Positions 18,412 through 25,836 of a stretch of DNA of 64,000 bases are shown here, piece after piece (within the stretch, counting starts at the first letter, position 1; each line of letters starts with the position of its first letter). The notes below the pieces were generated by a model. The model saw only the letters and a list, made by a program, of their open reading frames with translations. It searched no databases and was not told where the DNA came from. Where the stretch lies: the NCBI RefSeq assembly GCF_010730745.1, contig NZ_AP022615.1:1054001-1118000 (forward strand), written 5' to 3'. The translations under genes were made by a program, and so were the position numbers. This stretch comes from Mycobacterium heidelbergense. GTDB lineage: Bacteria > Actinomycetota > Actinomycetes > Mycobacteriales > Mycobacteriaceae.

Positions 18412-19872
18412 TCAGAAGGTCAACCCGGAGAACATGGTCCGATTGGGATCGTACTTCTGCCGCACGGTCGTCAGCTGCGACAGGTTCGAGCCGAAGTAGC
18501 GCGACGCCGCCGTGTTGGGCTCGAGGTAGTTCACGTAGCCGCCAACCGAAAACTGTTGCACCGCTTGGTGTGCGGAACTCAGCCATCGCGTCGCGGCGGC
18601 CACCTGGTTGCCGGCGGGCTCGACGTACCACTGCAACGCCGCGGCCTGCTGGCGCCACGGGAAGGCCGTGTCGCCCGCGGCCACGTCGCCGACCGCGCCG
18701 CTCAGCGGGTCGACGAGCACCGAGGCCTGGCCGGCCGTCGCGGGCCACTGCCCGATCGCCGCCGCGATCGCATGGGCCGCAGCGGAATCCACCGTCGGGA
18801 TCACATCGGATCCGGCGACGAAGCCGCGGGGTGACGGTGTCGTGGTGCCGCCGGCCAGGTACATCACCAGGTCCGCGCGGCTGAGCGTCTTGTTCTGAAT
18901 CGCGCTGGGGGCCACCCCAACCGCGGACTTGATCGCGTCGATGACGCCCGATCCCGCGCCCGCCGGGCAGGTCGCCAGCACGTGGCAGTCCGGCTGGCTC
19001 CCACCGACCGAGAGATCCACGATCCCCCACGCGTTTCGATCGGCTGCGCTCAGCCACGACTGCCAGCCGGCGAGCACCTGCACCGCCGACGACGGCGGGA
19101 AGTCGAGCCGGACGACGTCAGTGTCGCCGGTTGGGAAGGTCGCGAAGGTCATCGAAGTCGTCACCCCGAAATTGCCGCCGCCACCACCACGGAGCGCCCA
19201 GAAGAGATCCGGATGGTCGTTGGCGGACGCGGTGACCACGTCGCCGCCGGGCAACACCACCGTGGCCGACTGCAGCGCGTCGCACGTCAGGCCGGCGTGG
19301 CGCGAATCGGCTCCCAACCCGCCGCCCAGCGCCAGTCCCGCGATGCCGACGGTCGGGCAGCTGCCGGACGGGATCGCTCGGCCGGCGCCGGCCAACGCTT
19401 GATGCACCGCGTACAGGGTGGTCGCCGGCGTGACGGTGACGTTCCCGGCGCCGTCGACGTTGGCCCCGCCGGGAAGCCCGCGCAGGTCGAGCACCATCGC
19501 GCCGGGCGCGCTCGACGCACCGATGTACGAGTGGCCGCCGCCACGCGGAGCGACCTTGAGCTTGTTCGCCGACGCGAACGAGACCGCCCTCTGCACGTCC
19601 GACTGCGACGAAACCCTGACCACCGCCGCGGGATTGGAGTTGTTATACAGCGAATTGAAAACCTGTTTGCCCGTGGCGAATTGAGCACCGCTGGCGGGCA
19701 GTAGCACGCTGCCGCCGATCGATGAAGCCAGACCGCCCCAGCCGCTACCCGGGTCCGCGGCCGCCCGTGCGGTCTCGAAAACCGCTCCGCTCGCTAGCAT
19801 TCCGACGGCGCAGCGAAGGAAAGCCTGGCGCGAGATCCCATGGTTGAACGCACCGCTGCGATTCGACGTCAT
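18412..19872 (-). CDS. secreted FAD-linked oxidoreductase, berberine-bridge-enzyme type
   Basis: A 486-residue flavoprotein: N-terminal export signal (SRQAFLRCAVGMLASG), FAD-binding domain 4 (about 75-240) and C-terminal BBE motif (NYLEPN...YFGSNLSQLTTVRQKYDPNR). His114 in RGGGHSYIG and Cys172 in SGSCPTVGIAG occupy the positions that hold FAD bicovalently in this family. The signal resembles Tat type but reads SRQAFL, with one Arg of the pair replaced by Gln. Substrate unknown; relatives oxidise sugars or alcohols. It stands alone between the 13E12 locus and a 258-nt gap. Confidence 0.82.
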   Translation of the reverse strand: MTSNRSGAFNHGISRQAFLRCAVGMLASGAVFETARAAADPGSGWGGLASSIGGSVLLPASGAQFATGKQVFNSLYNNSNPAAVVRVSSQSDVQRAVSFASANKLKVAPRGGGHSYIGASSAPGAMVLDLRGLPGGANVDGAGNVTVTPATTLYAVHQALAGAGRAIPSGSCPTVGIAGLALGGGLGADSRHAGLTCDALQSATVVLPGGDVVTASANDHPDLFWALRGGGGGNFGVTTSMTFATFPTGDTDVVRLDFPPSSAVQVLAGWQSWLSAADRNAWGIVDLSVGGSQPDCHVLATCPAGAGSGVIDAIKSAVGVAPSAIQNKTLSRADLVMYLAGGTTTPSPRGFVAGSDVIPTVDSAAAHAIAAAIGQWPATAGQASVLVDPLSGAVGDVAAGDTAFPWRQQAAALQWYVEPAGNQVAAATRWLSSAHQAVQQFSVGGYVNYLEPNTAASRYFGSNLSQLTTVRQKYDPNRTMFSGLTF

Positions 19873-20130
19873 GGGCCGGATTCTCGACCATCTCGCGCCC
19901 GAAAATCCGGCGTCACCGCGAGTGTCGGATAACAGTGTGGCGTCGATCGGCCGGCGTTGGCCCGGACAGGTCCCGCCCCAATAATCGACGCTCCCGGCGC
20001 CCCCGCCTTACGAAACGCTTATTGTGCAAAGCTTTATCTCACCGTGTTGTAAATGTGACAGTCATAGATCAGAGTTCCTAGCGTGATTTGAGTGCGACAA
20101 ATGCACTCGGAGGCAAACGGGGGAGACTGC
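19873..20130. other. intergenic region upstream of the DUF732 gene
   Basis: A divergent 258-nt gap with a noticeably AT-richer part (about 20005-20100). GGGGGAG (20119-20125) is the ribosome site of the next gene. No clear TANNNT box at leaderless spacing, no RNA gene and no convincing operator were seen. Confidence 0.4.
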
Positions 20131-20730
20131 ATGAAAACACCGGTGACCACTCAGCGTTGGATCTGGACGTTTCGTCACCAGCCCCTGACCATCCGCCTGC
20201 TGGCCGCCGCCGCCGGCCTGCTCACGGCGGCCGCGGCATTCGCGGCACCGGCCGAGGCGGACCCCAACGACGACAACTTCATCGACGCGCTGAACCACGC
20301 CGGCGTCGACTTCGGTCAACCGGGAAACGCGATGTCCGTGGGTCAGTCCATCTGCCCGATGCTCGCCCAGCCGGGCGGCAACTTCGCCGCCGCCGCGGCG
20401 AGCGTCTCCCACCGGGGCATGTCACCGCAGATGGCCCAGATGTTCACCACCATCGCGATTCAGATGTACTGCCCCCAGGAGATTGCCAACATCACGAGCG
20501 GCAACCTGGCCGGCGCTCTGCCGGGCGGCATCCCCGGAATGCCGGGCGGCGGAATGCCCGGCGGCATGCCCGGTGGCATCCCCGGCATGCCCGGCGGCAT
20601 CCCCGGAATGCCGGGCGGCGGAATGCCGGGCGGCATGCCCGGTGGCATTCCCGGCATGACCGGCGGCGTCCCCGGCATGCCCGGCATGACCGGCGGCCTA
20701 TCCCAGATCCCCGGCGTCCCAGGGATTTAG
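20131..20730 (+). CDS. secreted DUF732 protein with Gly-Met-Pro-rich repeat tail (Rv3354-like)
   Basis: A 199-residue exported protein. The signal region runs to about residue 42 (AAAFAAPAEA). A DUF732 domain follows (45-120), with Cys75 and Cys114 suited to a disulfide. The C-terminal 68 residues are a low-complexity GGIPGMPGGGMP tail containing two near-perfect 23-residue tandem units. ATG at 20131 is chosen for GGGGGAG 6 nt upstream; the longer frame from 20092 would only add residues before the signal. Function unknown. The stop overlaps the convergent DUF3017 gene. Confidence 0.82.
   Translation: MKTPVTTQRWIWTFRHQPLTIRLLAAAAGLLTAAAAFAAPAEADPNDDNFIDALNHAGVDFGQPGNAMSVGQSICPMLAQPGGNFAAAAASVSHRGMSPQMAQMFTTIAIQMYCPQEIANITSGNLAGALPGGIPGMPGGGMPGGMPGGIPGMPGGIPGMPGGGMPGGMPGGIPGMTGGVPGMPGMTGGLSQIPGVPGI
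20524..20661 (+). repeat. 69-nt tandem duplication in the DUF732 gene
   Basis: Two adjacent 69-nt units (20524-20592 and 20593-20661) differ at only three positions. Each encodes GGIPGMPGGGMPGGMPGGIP plus GMP/GMT. In-frame unit gain or loss would change tail length by 23 residues. Confidence 0.85.
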
Positions 20731-21002
20731 CGGGTGCCCAGCGGGTCGATGGTCGACGCGATGTAGACCATCGACGCCGCGACCGTCGCCGTGGTCACGA
20801 AGTCGATGCCCTTGCCGCGGACGACCAGAAGGCCGGCCCGATCCTCGCTCAACACCAACCGCAGGACCGCCGCCACGCCGACGCCGATGCCGATCAGCAG
20901 GGCCCCGCGGCGCCAGAAGTTGGCCCCCGCCAACGCGAAAGCCGCGGCGAAGATCAACCCCACCACCACGATCGGCCACTGGGCCCGTAGGGTCGCGCGC
21001 AC
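20727..21002 (-). CDS. DUF3017 small membrane protein (Rv3355c-like)
   Basis: A 91-residue protein with three hydrophobic segments (about 9-27, 33-47 and 69-84) and basic loops, matching the actinobacterial DUF3017 family, which is regularly encoded next to folD. It starts 3 nt after the folD stop and is surely co-transcribed. Function unknown. Confidence 0.8.
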   Translation of the reverse strand: MRATLRAQWPIVVVGLIFAAAFALAGANFWRRGALLIGIGVGVAAVLRLVLSEDRAGLLVVRGKGIDFVTTATVAASMVYIASTIDPLGTR

Positions 21003-21005
21003 GCC

Positions 21006-21854
21006 TTATCGCCGTCCCTCGGCCAGCTCGACGACGTTGGTCAGGAGGAACGCGCGGGTAAGCGGGCCGACGCCACCGGGATTCGGCGACACGTGCCCGG
21101 CCACCTCCCACACGTCAGGATGCACATCGCCGACGAGTCCGTTCTCGGTGCGGCTGACGCCCACGTCGACGACGGCGGCGCCGGGGCGCACCATGTCGGC
21201 GGTCAGCAGATGCGGGACACCGACGGCCGCCACGACGATGTCGGCCTGCCTGGTCAACGCCGGCAGGTCGCGAGTTCCCGTGTGGCACAACGTTACCGTC
21301 GCGTTCTCCGAACGGCGGGTCAGCAGCAGCCCCAGCGGGCGGCCGACCGTCACACCCCGGCCGATGATCACCACGTGCGCCCCGGCGATCTCGACCTCGT
21401 AGCGGCGCAGCAGGTGCACGATGCCGCGCGCGGTGCACGGTAGCGGCGCCGGCTCCATCAGCACCAGCCGGCCCAGGTTCGTCGGGTGCAACCCGTCGGC
21501 GTCCTTGTCCGGGTCGACACGCTCCAGCGCCGCGTTCTCGTCCAGGTGCTTCGGCAGCGGCAACTGCACGATGTAGCCGGTGCACTCGGGGTTGGCATTC
21601 AGCTCGTCGATCGTCTCGTTGAGCGCGGCCGTGGTGATGTCGGCGGGCAGGTCGCGGCGTATCGACGTGATGCCGACCTTCGCGCAGTCGGCGTGCTTGC
21701 CACGGACGTAGGCCTGCGAGCCCGGGTCGTCACCGACCAGGATGGTGCCCAGCCCGGGCGTGCGACCCGCCGCGGTCAAGGCCGCGACCCGCTCCTTCAG
21801 GTCAACGAAGATCTCGTCGCGGGTGGCCTTGCCGTCCAGTGTGATTGCGCCCAC
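21006..21854 (-). CDS. folD: bifunctional methylenetetrahydrofolate dehydrogenase / cyclohydrolase FolD
   Basis: A 282-residue enzyme interconverting methylene-, methenyl- and 10-formyl-tetrahydrofolate with NADP. Signatures: YVRGKHADCAKVGI (catalytic Lys region), GYIVQLPLPKHLD, the nucleotide loop VVIIGRGVTVGRPLGLLL, and the C-terminal TPGGVGP equivalent SPNPGGVGPLT. The GTG at 21854 gives the expected N terminus. The M. tuberculosis neighbours relJK (Rv3357-Rv3358) are absent; the next gene starts 27 nt away, divergently. Confidence 0.95.
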   Translation of the reverse strand: MGAITLDGKATRDEIFVDLKERVAALTAAGRTPGLGTILVGDDPGSQAYVRGKHADCAKVGITSIRRDLPADITTAALNETIDELNANPECTGYIVQLPLPKHLDENAALERVDPDKDADGLHPTNLGRLVLMEPAPLPCTARGIVHLLRRYEVEIAGAHVVIIGRGVTVGRPLGLLLTRRSENATVTLCHTGTRDLPALTRQADIVVAAVGVPHLLTADMVRPGAAVVDVGVSRTENGLVGDVHPDVWEVAGHVSPNPGGVGPLTRAFLLTNVVELAEGRR

Positions 21855-21880
21855 GCCTGACAGTCTGGCACGCTCCTGTC

Positions 21881-23086
21881 ATGTCTACCGCCCCGGATGT
21901 GTTCAGCCCGGCCACGCTGGGTCCGGTAACGCTGCGCAACCGCATCATCAAGGCCGCGACGTTCGAGGCGCGCACCCCCGACGCGCTGGTGACCGACGAC
22001 CTGATCGAGTACCACCGGCTGCCGGCCGCCGGCGGGGTGGGCATGACGACCGTCGCCTACTGCGCCGTCTCCCCCGGCGGGCGCACCGAGGGCAACGGAC
22101 TGTGGATGCGCCCGGAGGCGGTGCCCGGGTTGCGGCGGCTCACCGACGCGATCCACGCCGAGGGCGCGGCGGTGAGCGCCCAGATCGGCCACGCCGGCCC
22201 GGTGGCCAACGCCAGGTCCAACAGGGCCACCGCGCTGGCGCCGGTGCGGTTCTTCAACCCGATCGGGATGCGGTTCGCCAGGAAGGCGACCCGCGACGAC
22301 ATCGACGACGTGATGGAAGCGCACGCCAACGCCGCCCGGCTGGCCATCGAGGCCGGCTTCGATGCGGTCGAAATCCATTTGGGCCACAACTATTTGGCGA
22401 GCGCGTTCCTGTCACCGCTGATCAATCGTCGCAACGACGAGTTCGGCGGTTCGCTGCAGAACAGGGCGAAGGTGGCCCGCGGCCTGGTCATGGCGGTGAG
22501 GCGCGCCGTCGACGAAGAGGGGGCCCGGATCGCGGTCACCGCCAAGCTCAACATGGCCGACGGTGTCCGCGGCGGCATCAGCACCGAGGAATCGCTGACC
22601 ACCGCCACATGGCTGCAGGACGACGGCGGGCTGGACGCGATCGAACTCACCGCGGGCAGCTCGCTGGTCAACCCGATGTATCTGTTCCGCGGCGACGCAC
22701 CGATCAAGGAGTTCGCCGGCGCGTTCAAGCCGCCGCTGCGCTGGGGCATGCGCATGACGGGCAAAAAGTTCCTTCGCGAGTACCCCTACCGCGAGGCCTA
22801 TCTCTTGCGCGACGCCAAGCTGTTTCGCGCCGAGCTGACGATGCCGCTGATCCTGCTCGGCGGCATCACCAACCGGGACACGATGGACCTGGCGATGGCG
22901 GAGGGATTCCAGTTCGTCGCGATGGCCCGGGCTTTGCTGGCCGAGCCCGACCTGATCAACCGGATCGCCGCCGACGGCGCCGCGCACAGCGTGCATTCGG
23001 CGTGCACGCACTGCAATCGGTGCATGCCCACGATCTACAGCCGCACCCGCTGCGTGGTCACCGGCGCGCCCGACGCTGCCGGGTAA
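21881..23086 (+). CDS. NADH:flavin oxidoreductase, old-yellow-enzyme family (Rv3359-like)
   Basis: A 401-residue TIM-barrel flavoprotein. N-terminal FSPATLGPVTLRNRIIKAATFEA binds FMN; QIGHAGPVAN and the IEIHLGHNYL-type segment (VEIHLGHNYLASAFLSP) are family active-site regions; GGITNRDTMDLAMAEGFQFVAMARALLAEPDL binds the FMN phosphate. A C-terminal CTHCNRCMPTIYSRTRC cluster is reminiscent of the iron-sulfur ligands of the 2,4-dienoyl-CoA reductase branch, but the protein lacks the extra domains of that branch. Substrate unknown. ATG at 21881. Confidence 0.85.
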   Translation: MSTAPDVFSPATLGPVTLRNRIIKAATFEARTPDALVTDDLIEYHRLPAAGGVGMTTVAYCAVSPGGRTEGNGLWMRPEAVPGLRRLTDAIHAEGAAVSAQIGHAGPVANARSNRATALAPVRFFNPIGMRFARKATRDDIDDVMEAHANAARLAIEAGFDAVEIHLGHNYLASAFLSPLINRRNDEFGGSLQNRAKVARGLVMAVRRAVDEEGARIAVTAKLNMADGVRGGISTEESLTTATWLQDDGGLDAIELTAGSSLVNPMYLFRGDAPIKEFAGAFKPPLRWGMRMTGKKFLREYPYREAYLLRDAKLFRAELTMPLILLGGITNRDTMDLAMAEGFQFVAMARALLAEPDLINRIAADGAAHSVHSACTHCNRCMPTIYSRTRCVVTGAPDAAG

Positions 23087-23102
23087 AAAAGGTTCTACAA
23101 GC

Positions 23103-23108
23103 TACAGT
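23103..23108 (+). promoter_or_regulatory. -10-like TACAGT for FHA-ABC transporter 1
   Basis: TACAGT ends 7 nt before the ATG at 23116; no ribosome site lies between, so the mRNA is probably leaderless. Confidence 0.45.
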
Positions 23109-23115
23109 TGTGGCA

Positions 23116-25800
23116 ATGACTGCACCAGTCCCGCCGACGTTAACCGTTCGTAGTGACGGGTCGGAGCGCACCTTCGCAGCGGGTCACGACGTGGTGGTCG
23201 GGCGGGACCTCCGGGCCGACATGCGCATCACGCACCCGCTGATTTCGCGCGCCCATCTGTTGCTGCGCTACGACCAGGGTCGGTGGCTGGCGATCGACAA
23301 CGGTTCGCTCAACGGGACCTTCGTCAACGGGCGCCGGGTGCCGGTGATCGACATCCACGACGGCCAGAGCATCAACATCGGAAATCCCGACGGGCCGCTG
23401 CTGACCTTCGAAGTCGGCCGCCACCAAGGGATGGCGGGGCGCCCGCCCCGGACCGAGTCGATGGGCATCCCCGTGGCGGCCCACGCGGCGGGGGCGTGGC
23501 CGGCCTCACAGACCTCGGGCCAACCGGGTCCCCCCGTCGCCGCCCCGCCGGCGCCGCCGCCCGTGCCCCCCGGGCGCCAGCCGGCGTGGGCCGCGCCGCC
23601 GTTGCGGCGGCCGCACCCCGGCCCACCCCAGCCGCCGGGACCGCCCGTGTACCCGACCAGCGGCGGCGGGCGGCCACCCGCGTATCCGACCAGCGCGCCG
23701 CCACCGCCGCCACCCAATTTCCACCCGCAGATGGCCGGCGCGGGTTCCGTGGAGTCCCCGCAGGCGGCGCCGCACACCCGGGCGTCGCCCAGCGTCGCCA
23801 AGCCGCCGGAGGTGGCGAACCTGGCGACGAAGATGTTCCAGGCGTTGTTGCCCTCTCGCTCCGGGGCGCTGCAGAAGCCGTCCGGCGCGGTCACGATCGG
23901 CCGCGCGACCGACAACGACATCGTCATCCAGGACGTCCTGGCGTCACGCCATCACGCGTTTTTGACCCAGACCCCGCTGGGCACCGAGATCCGCGACGCG
24001 CACAGCGTCAACGGGACCTTCGTCAACGGCGTCCGGGTCGGATCCGCGGTGCTGACCGAGGGCGACGTGGTCACCATCGGCAACGTCGACCTCGTCTTCA
24101 CCCGCGACACCCTGGTCCGCCGCACGGAAGCCGCCACGCGCACCGGCGGCCTGGAGGTCAACTCCGTCTGCTTCGAGGTGGACCACGGCAAGCAACTGCT
24201 CGACCACATCTCGCTGACCGCGCGGCCCGGCACGCTGACCGCGATCATCGGCGGGTCCGGCGCCGGCAAGACCACGCTGTCGCGGCTCATCGCCGGATAC
24301 ACCAGCCCCACGGCGGGCACGGTGAGTTTCGAGGGTCACAACATCCACGCCGAGTACGCGTCCATGCGCAGCAGGATCGGGATGGTCCCGCAGGACGACG
24401 TCGTGCACCGCCAGCTGACCGTCAACCAGGCCCTGGGCTACGCCGCCGAACTCAGGCTGCCACCCGACACCAGCAAAGAGGAACGGGCCCAGATCGTCGC
24501 CCAGGTGCTCGAGGAACTCGACATGACCCAGCACGCCAACACCCGGGTCGACAAGCTGTCCGGCGGCCAGCGCAAACGGGCCTCGGTGGCGCTGGAGCTG
24601 CTGACCCAGCCCTCGCTGCTGCTCCTCGACGAGCCGACCTCCGGTCTGGACCCGGCGCTGGATCGCCAGGTCATGCTGATGCTGCGCCAGCTCGCCGACG
24701 CGGGCCGCGTGGTGCTGGTGGTGACCCACTCGGTGTCCTACCTGGACGTGTGCGATCAAATCCTGCTGATCGCCCCCGGCGGCAAGACCGCGTTCAACGG
24801 CCCGCCGGACCAGGTCGAGGCCGCCATGGGAACCCGCAATTGGGCCGACATCTTCGCCAAGGTGGGCGCCGATCCCGACGAGGCCAACCGCCGTTTCAAG
24901 GAGCGCGACCAGCAGGCGTCGCAGGCGCCGTCCCCCCAGAGTCCCGCCGACCTGGGCGAGCCGCCGCAAACCGCCTTGCTGCGGCAGCTGTCCACGATCG
25001 CCCGCCGCCAGGTCCGGCTCGTCATATCCGACCGTGGCTACACCATCTTCCTGGCGGTGCTGCCCTTCCTCATCGGCGCGCTGTCGCTGACCGTGAAGGG
25101 CCCCCACCCCGGCCTCGGCCCGGCCGACCCGCTCGGACCCGCGCCCACCCAGCCGCAGTACATCATGGTGCTGCTGAACATCGGCGCCGTCTTCATGGGC
25201 ACCGCGCTGACCATCCGTGACCTCATCGGCGAGCGCGCCATCTTCCGCAGGGAGCAGGCCGTCGGCCTGTCCACCACCGCCTACCTGCTGGCCAAGATCG
25301 CCGTCTTCTGCGTCTTCGCGACCGGCCAGGCCGCGGTGGCGACGATCATCGTGCGGCTCGGCAAGGGCGCCCCCACCCAGCCCGCCCTATTCTTCGGCAA
25401 TCCCACCTTCTCGCTGTTCCTCACCGTCGCCGCCACCTGCATCGCGTCGGCGATCCTCGGCCTGCTGCTGTCGGCCTTGGCGCAGTCCAACGAGCAGATC
25501 ACGCCGATGTTGGTGGTGTCGATCATGTCGCAGCTGGTGCTCTCCGGCGGGATGATCCCGGTCTACCAGCGTTTGGGTCTGGAGCAGCTCGCCTGGCTGA
25601 CGCCCGGGCGCTGGGGCTACGCCGCGGGCGCGTCGTCGATCGACTTTCCGGCGCTGGTGAAAGTCAAACAGATCCCGACCAACGACCCGCTGTGGCAGCA
25701 CTCCAAACACATCCTGCTGTTCGACATGGCCATGCTCGCGGTGCTGTCGATCGGCTACGCCGGCTTCGTCCGATGGCATATCCGGCTCAAACGGCACTGA
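23116..25800 (+). CDS. FHA-domain ABC transporter, Rv1747 type (copy 1)
   Basis: An 894-residue half-exporter. Order: FHA-1 (about 8-90), Pro-rich linker (95-235), FHA-2 (about 255-335), ABC ATPase (350-580), ABC2-type membrane domain with six helices (640-890). ATPase motifs: Walker A GGSGAGKTT near 378, signature LSGGQRKR near 481, Walker B LLLLDEPTSGLD near 503. Both FHA domains keep the phosphothreonine-reading residues (FHA-1: Arg30, Ser44, His47). In M. tuberculosis the related Rv1747 is controlled by Ser/Thr kinase PknF through its FHA domains. Substrate unknown; cell-envelope export is likely. Followed by a paralog 36 nt downstream. Confidence 0.88.
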   Translation: MTAPVPPTLTVRSDGSERTFAAGHDVVVGRDLRADMRITHPLISRAHLLLRYDQGRWLAIDNGSLNGTFVNGRRVPVIDIHDGQSINIGNPDGPLLTFEVGRHQGMAGRPPRTESMGIPVAAHAAGAWPASQTSGQPGPPVAAPPAPPPVPPGRQPAWAAPPLRRPHPGPPQPPGPPVYPTSGGGRPPAYPTSAPPPPPPNFHPQMAGAGSVESPQAAPHTRASPSVAKPPEVANLATKMFQALLPSRSGALQKPSGAVTIGRATDNDIVIQDVLASRHHAFLTQTPLGTEIRDAHSVNGTFVNGVRVGSAVLTEGDVVTIGNVDLVFTRDTLVRRTEAATRTGGLEVNSVCFEVDHGKQLLDHISLTARPGTLTAIIGGSGAGKTTLSRLIAGYTSPTAGTVSFEGHNIHAEYASMRSRIGMVPQDDVVHRQLTVNQALGYAAELRLPPDTSKEERAQIVAQVLEELDMTQHANTRVDKLSGGQRKRASVALELLTQPSLLLLDEPTSGLDPALDRQVMLMLRQLADAGRVVLVVTHSVSYLDVCDQILLIAPGGKTAFNGPPDQVEAAMGTRNWADIFAKVGADPDEANRRFKERDQQASQAPSPQSPADLGEPPQTALLRQLSTIARRQVRLVISDRGYTIFLAVLPFLIGALSLTVKGPHPGLGPADPLGPAPTQPQYIMVLLNIGAVFMGTALTIRDLIGERAIFRREQAVGLSTTAYLLAKIAVFCVFATGQAAVATIIVRLGKGAPTQPALFFGNPTFSLFLTVAATCIASAILGLLLSALAQSNEQITPMLVVSIMSQLVLSGGMIPVYQRLGLEQLAWLTPGRWGYAAGASSIDFPALVKVKQIPTNDPLWQHSKHILLFDMAMLAVLSIGYAGFVRWHIRLKRH

Positions 25801-25824
25801 CCCGACGCGCGGCGAGGCGACCTC

Positions 25825-25830
25825 TAGCCT
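25825..25830 (+). promoter_or_regulatory. -10-like TAGCCT for FHA-ABC transporter 2
   Basis: TAGCCT ends 6 nt before the ATG at 25837, the exact leaderless spacing, suggesting that copy 2 has its own promoter even though it is only 36 nt from copy 1. Confidence 0.45.
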
Positions 25831-25836
25831 GGTCTG

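Noticed and set aside
20040..20065. CRP-type site (TGTGACAGTCATA) before the DUF732 gene
   Set aside because: The right half-site TCACA is missing; only TGTGA matches.
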